A stretch of DNA of 64,000 nt from Bacillota bacterium (lineage in GTDB: Bacteria > Bacillota > Clostridia > DSM-8532), in contig JAEZTB010000008.1 of assembly GCA_023443745.1 (NCBI GenBank), positions 124,001 through 188,000 on the forward strand. The letters run 5' to 3'. The stretch's first letter is position 1, and the number at the start of each line of letters is the position of its first letter. The notes beneath the pieces are model-generated. The model saw only the letters and a list, made by a program, of their open reading frames with translations. It was not told the DNA's origin and made no database searches. The position numbers and the translations under genes are program-made. This document shows positions 61,128-64,000 of this stretch, piece after piece.

Positions 61128-64000
61128 TTAGCGGATTACTTTTCCAAATAGCTTTCTAAACAAATCTACTTTTTGTTGCGGGATAACAAAATCATCACAA
61201 TGAAGGGTCGCTCCACTAAAATGATTATTCTTAAGAATATGATAGTGTTTTACACTATCGTTGCATTTTACGGCTCCAATTGTTGGTGATATTTCCCGAA
61301 ATTTTGTTGTAAGCAGACTGGACAGTATACAGCCGGTTATTTCATGTTTACTTATAAAATGCTGATAATAATCATGCTTAATAGATTTATCAACATATTC
61401 AGGGAGATAAACATATTTATCCATTGGGCTTTCTGAATAAATAACTCCACCTTCAGTAAAGAGTATATCTCCATTCCTATTCAATCTCTTTATAGCCTGA
61501 TCTTTGGAAAAGCAGTGTGGACCTGAATCATCTATAATTAATGTTCCAGGCTTTAGTAAATGAACATCAATAATGTCTGGCGCATTTGTCGCACCAATAA
61601 TCAATGTCGAATCATAGGCTTCCGGTGGTAAGCTGTTTGCTCTGGAATAAATGACGTTAATTTCTCTATTATAATATTTTTTAAGCTTTTGTTTAATTCC
61701 ATTTAAATGATCACTTTTTTGATAAAGATCACATAAAGTAATCCTTTTAATTTTTGTATAAAGTGACAATAATAATTCAGTTACTGCAGTACCGACACTT
61801 CCCATACCTAAGACAAGAATATCCTCATCTTGTATATCTCTGTTACTCTCAATAATTAGTCTTTCAATTGACAGTACTACAGAAGCGGCTGTCGTAGCAT
61901 GACCTGTCGTTACTTGAATTTCAGATTTTATATTATTGGCAATATCTATGCCATAATTTGTGGCAGACGGTATCAAACCCGTTAATGAAACAATTTTTGC
62001 GCCAAGATACTCTGCTCGCTTAATTCCTTCTAAACATAGGCTTAGCAATCTGTCTTTCTCACGATACAGATCCATGCCAATTATAGGTAAAGCAAAAACG
62101 CCAATATTACCCAATGAGGTTTTCATATAGTTATAGAGGACCGGCTGATCATTATGTATCAGAATATCTGAGTCATATGGAATATAAGTTAAAGCTGTAG
62201 AATCAATTTTAGGCAAATCACCTTTAATGATGAGTTTTGAAATATCACTTTCTACAATACCACTTTTTGATGAACTTTTTGAATATTTAGCTTCATTATG
62301 TACGTTTTCCGTTTGCACAATGATGTTACTTAATTTACTGATTGTGGGGTTTTTGTACACATCATCACTACTTAACCTATACCCCTCTCTGTCAAAAAAA
62401 GATATAAGCTGTATCACTGTTAACGAATCAGCACCATATTCAAAAATATCTCCTGTCACACTTAAGTCATCTATTTTCAGGAGTTTCCTAAGTACATCAA
62501 ATAATTTGGCTTCTATTTTGTTTGAAGGCAGAATAATTTTTTCATTATCTTTCTTATCAAAGTTTATTTCCGGAAGCTTACGAAAATCTGTTTTACCGTT
62601 TGATGTTAGTGGAATATTGTTTACTTGAGCAAGAAAACTAGGAATCATATGCCGCGGCAGATGGTTGCTTATAAATCCTTTTAGATCATTTGGACTTATA
62701 ATAGTACCCTCTACACAAACATAATAGGCACAAATAAAATCCTCATAACCATTTCTACTTTTTATGACGACTGCTACGTCCTTAATACCAGAGCATTGAA
62801 GGATTATGTTTTCAATTTCATCCAACTCAATCCTATAACCTCTTAGCTTGATCTGTTTGTCTTTTCTCCCTAAAAATTCAATTTCACCTTTTGGGTACCA
62901 GCGAGCGATATCTCCGGTTTTATAAAGTCTGTCATTATTATCAAGTGGACTAGGAATGAATGCTTTTTTTGTTAATTCATCATTATTAATATAACCTCTT
63001 GCCAAGCTTTCGCCAGAAATATATAGCTCTCCTTGAACACCTATTGGAACAAGATTAAAGAAACTATCTAAAATAAAAACTTTAGTATTATTAATGGGCT
63101 TTCCTATAGTAATTTTATTAGCATTAGTTAAATCTTTGAATGTCGATGCTATAGTGGTTTCAGTAGGCCCATATGCATTAATTATTTTTGCTTTGGTTTT
63201 TTCCTTTAATTTAGCCAAAAGCTGCGGTTCAAATTTTTCTCCACCTGACATAATATGCTTTATTTTAGCTAAGCAGTGCTTACAATGATCATCGTTTAAT
63301 AATAATTTTATTTTTGCCGGTGTTGTCAGCATAGTCGTAACATCATTTTGGATAATTAAGTTACTTAATAAAAAAGGTATTTTTTGTTCCTCATTATTAG
63401 CGATAATGAGTATTGATCCATATATGAGTGCTGGCATAATTTCTAAAATAAAGACATCAAAACAGATTGACGCAGATGATAAAACAACTGACTTTTCATT
63501 AATATCGAATAAATTTTTGATGCTGATAATAAAATTATGCAAAGCCTTGTGATCAATCATTACACCCTTAGGTGTTCCGGTCGAACCAGATGTAAAAATT
63601 AAATAAGCCAAATTGGTCGATTGATTAAGCGGATTCAAGTCTTTTATATGCGCGTTATCATATAGGGAATCATTAAAAACATCGATGAATTCTACGTCAA
63701 ATTCTTTATTCTCGTATATATCTTTTGATGATAAAACAATGCTGGTATTGCTCTCCTCAAGCATGAATTTAATTCTTTCAGCAGGGTAGTCGGGTTCTAT
63801 GGGCATAAAAGCTCCGCCAGCCTTAAGTATGCCTAGTATTCCAATGATCATCTCAAGTGAACGGTTTATCAACAAACCAACTATTTGATCAGCCTTGAGA
63901 TCTTTCTGCCTTAAAAAATGAGCCAATTGATTGGACCTATTATTTAGTTCCCGATAGGTTAAAGTTTTGTCTTCAAACTTTAATGCCACCTTATCCGGTG
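61128..64000 (-). CDS. NRPS-like protein: adenylation, carrier and acyl-ACP-reductase-like (AAR) domains; 5' end beyond the window
   Basis: The frame is open at the right edge, so more N-terminal sequence exists. Residue numbers count from the codon at 63989. The adenylation domain has A3 IFTSGSTGTPKGV (131-143), A5 NAYGPTETT (271-279), A7 YKTGD and A10 NGKTD with Lys466. Asp178 in FDVFILE matches the Asp that binds an amino-acid alpha-amine, so an amino acid is activated. A carrier domain has GADSL with Ser522. Residues about 595-953 resemble cyanobacterial acyl-ACP reductase: TTGHATTAAS (694-703), Rossmann loop LGMGSVG (727-733), GTLIIDDSGP and a candidate catalytic Cys887 in TGCILSSLL. Inferred product: an amino aldehyde. 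Confidence 0.85.
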   Translation of the reverse strand, partial: PDKVALKFEDKTLTYRELNNRSNQLAHFLRQKDLKADQIVGLLINRSLEMIIGILGILKAGGAFMPIEPDYPAERIKFMLEESNTSIVLSSKDIYENKEFDVEFIDVFNDSLYDNAHIKDLNPLNQSTNLAYLIFTSGSTGTPKGVMIDHKALHNFIISIKNLFDINEKSVVLSSASICFDVFILEIMPALIYGSILIIANNEEQKIPFLLSNLIIQNDVTTMLTTPAKIKLLLNDDHCKHCLAKIKHIMSGGEKFEPQLLAKLKEKTKAKIINAYGPTETTIASTFKDLTNANKITIGKPINNTKVFILDSFFNLVPIGVQGELYISGESLARGYINNDELTKKAFIPSPLDNNDRLYKTGDIARWYPKGEIEFLGRKDKQIKLRGYRIELDEIENIILQCSGIKDVAVVIKSRNGYEDFICAYYVCVEGTIISPNDLKGFISNHLPRHMIPSFLAQVNNIPLTSNGKTDFRKLPEINFDKKDNEKIILPSNKIEAKLFDVLRKLLKIDDLSVTGDIFEYGADSLTVIQLISFFDREGYRLSSDDVYKNPTISKLSNIIVQTENVHNEAKYSKSSSKSGIVESDISKLIIKGDLPKIDSTALTYIPYDSDILIHNDQPVLYNYMKTSLGNIGVFALPIIGMDLYREKDRLLSLCLEGIKRAEYLGAKIVSLTGLIPSATNYGIDIANNIKSEIQVTTGHATTAASVVLSIERLIIESNRDIQDEDILVLGMGSVGTAVTELLLSLYTKIKRITLCDLYQKSDHLNGIKQKLKKYYNREINVIYSRANSLPPEAYDSTLIIGATNAPDIIDVHLLKPGTLIIDDSGPHCFSKDQAIKRLNRNGDILFTEGGVIYSESPMDKYVYLPEYVDKSIKHDYYQHFISKHEITGCILSSLLTTKFREISPTIGAVKCNDSVKHYHILKNNHFSGATLHCDDFVIPQQKVDLFRKLFGKVIR

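Noticed and set aside
1..64000. CRISPR arrays, insertion sequences, prophage or integrase genes
   Set aside because: I saw no regularly spaced repeats, transposase or phage genes; tandem repeats in the window are coding or short leader repeats.

Overview
The window looks like a chromosome segment of a spore-forming, anaerobic-type Firmicute of the class Clostridia. Supporting signs are spoVS, an AbrB-type regulator, RNase Y with YmdB, a sigA-dnaG-dgt block, two L-box (lysine) riboswitches, meso-diaminopimelate dehydrogenase, many TTG/GTG starts behind strong GGAGG sites, and DUF4011/DUF3320 and BlaI/BlaR1 genes. I cannot place it more finely from sequence alone.

Layout. 1-5900 is an accessory patch: a giant helicase-nuclease of defence type (minus strand, cut by the left edge) beside the remnant of an ABC-like ATPase. 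5937-10566 is the replication/transcription block (abrB, then dgt-dnaG-rpoD). 10897-21204 is a mixed region: a multidomain secreted protein, a hydrolase, tRNA-Pro, a flavoprotein, a CheY-like protein, a BlaI/BlaR1 pair with clear operators, a DUF3810 protein and a SulP transporter. 21340-33249 holds housekeeping genes on the minus strand: nfeD/band-7, an acetyltransferase-like protein, PhoH-PIN, YhaM, HD-GYP, pgcA, spoVS, ymdB, rny and folD. 33406-43110 holds ddh, an ftsK-TPR-ygiQ operon and riboswitch-controlled dapA-dapB. 43177-49406 holds membrane proteins, tRNA-Leu, an acetate-type transporter, an ABC-2 exporter and trpS. 49519-57651 holds a heterodimeric ABC exporter, ymaF, a broken araC, map with a SEC-C domain, and an amino-acid ABC transporter behind a second lysine riboswitch. 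57732-64000 is a compact operon: an NRPS-like protein (open at the right edge), a 7TM histidine kinase and an HD-GYP response regulator.

How the genes work together. Lysine/DAP metabolism is the clearest theme. A lysine riboswitch precedes dapA-dapB. Ddh supplies the one-step route from tetrahydrodipicolinate to meso-DAP. A second lysine riboswitch, with a textbook terminator, precedes a polar amino-acid ABC transporter and so identifies it as a likely lysine importer. RNase Y, YmdB, SpoVS and YhaM form an RNA-turnover/sporulation cluster.

Most unusual observation. At the right edge an adenylation and carrier-protein module is fused to a C-terminal domain that resembles cyanobacterial acyl-ACP reductase (AAR), not the usual thioester-reductase domain. 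It is co-transcribed with a sensor kinase and a cyclic-dinucleotide-type HD-GYP output protein. This suggests an amino-aldehyde-producing synthetase tied to its own signalling pathway.
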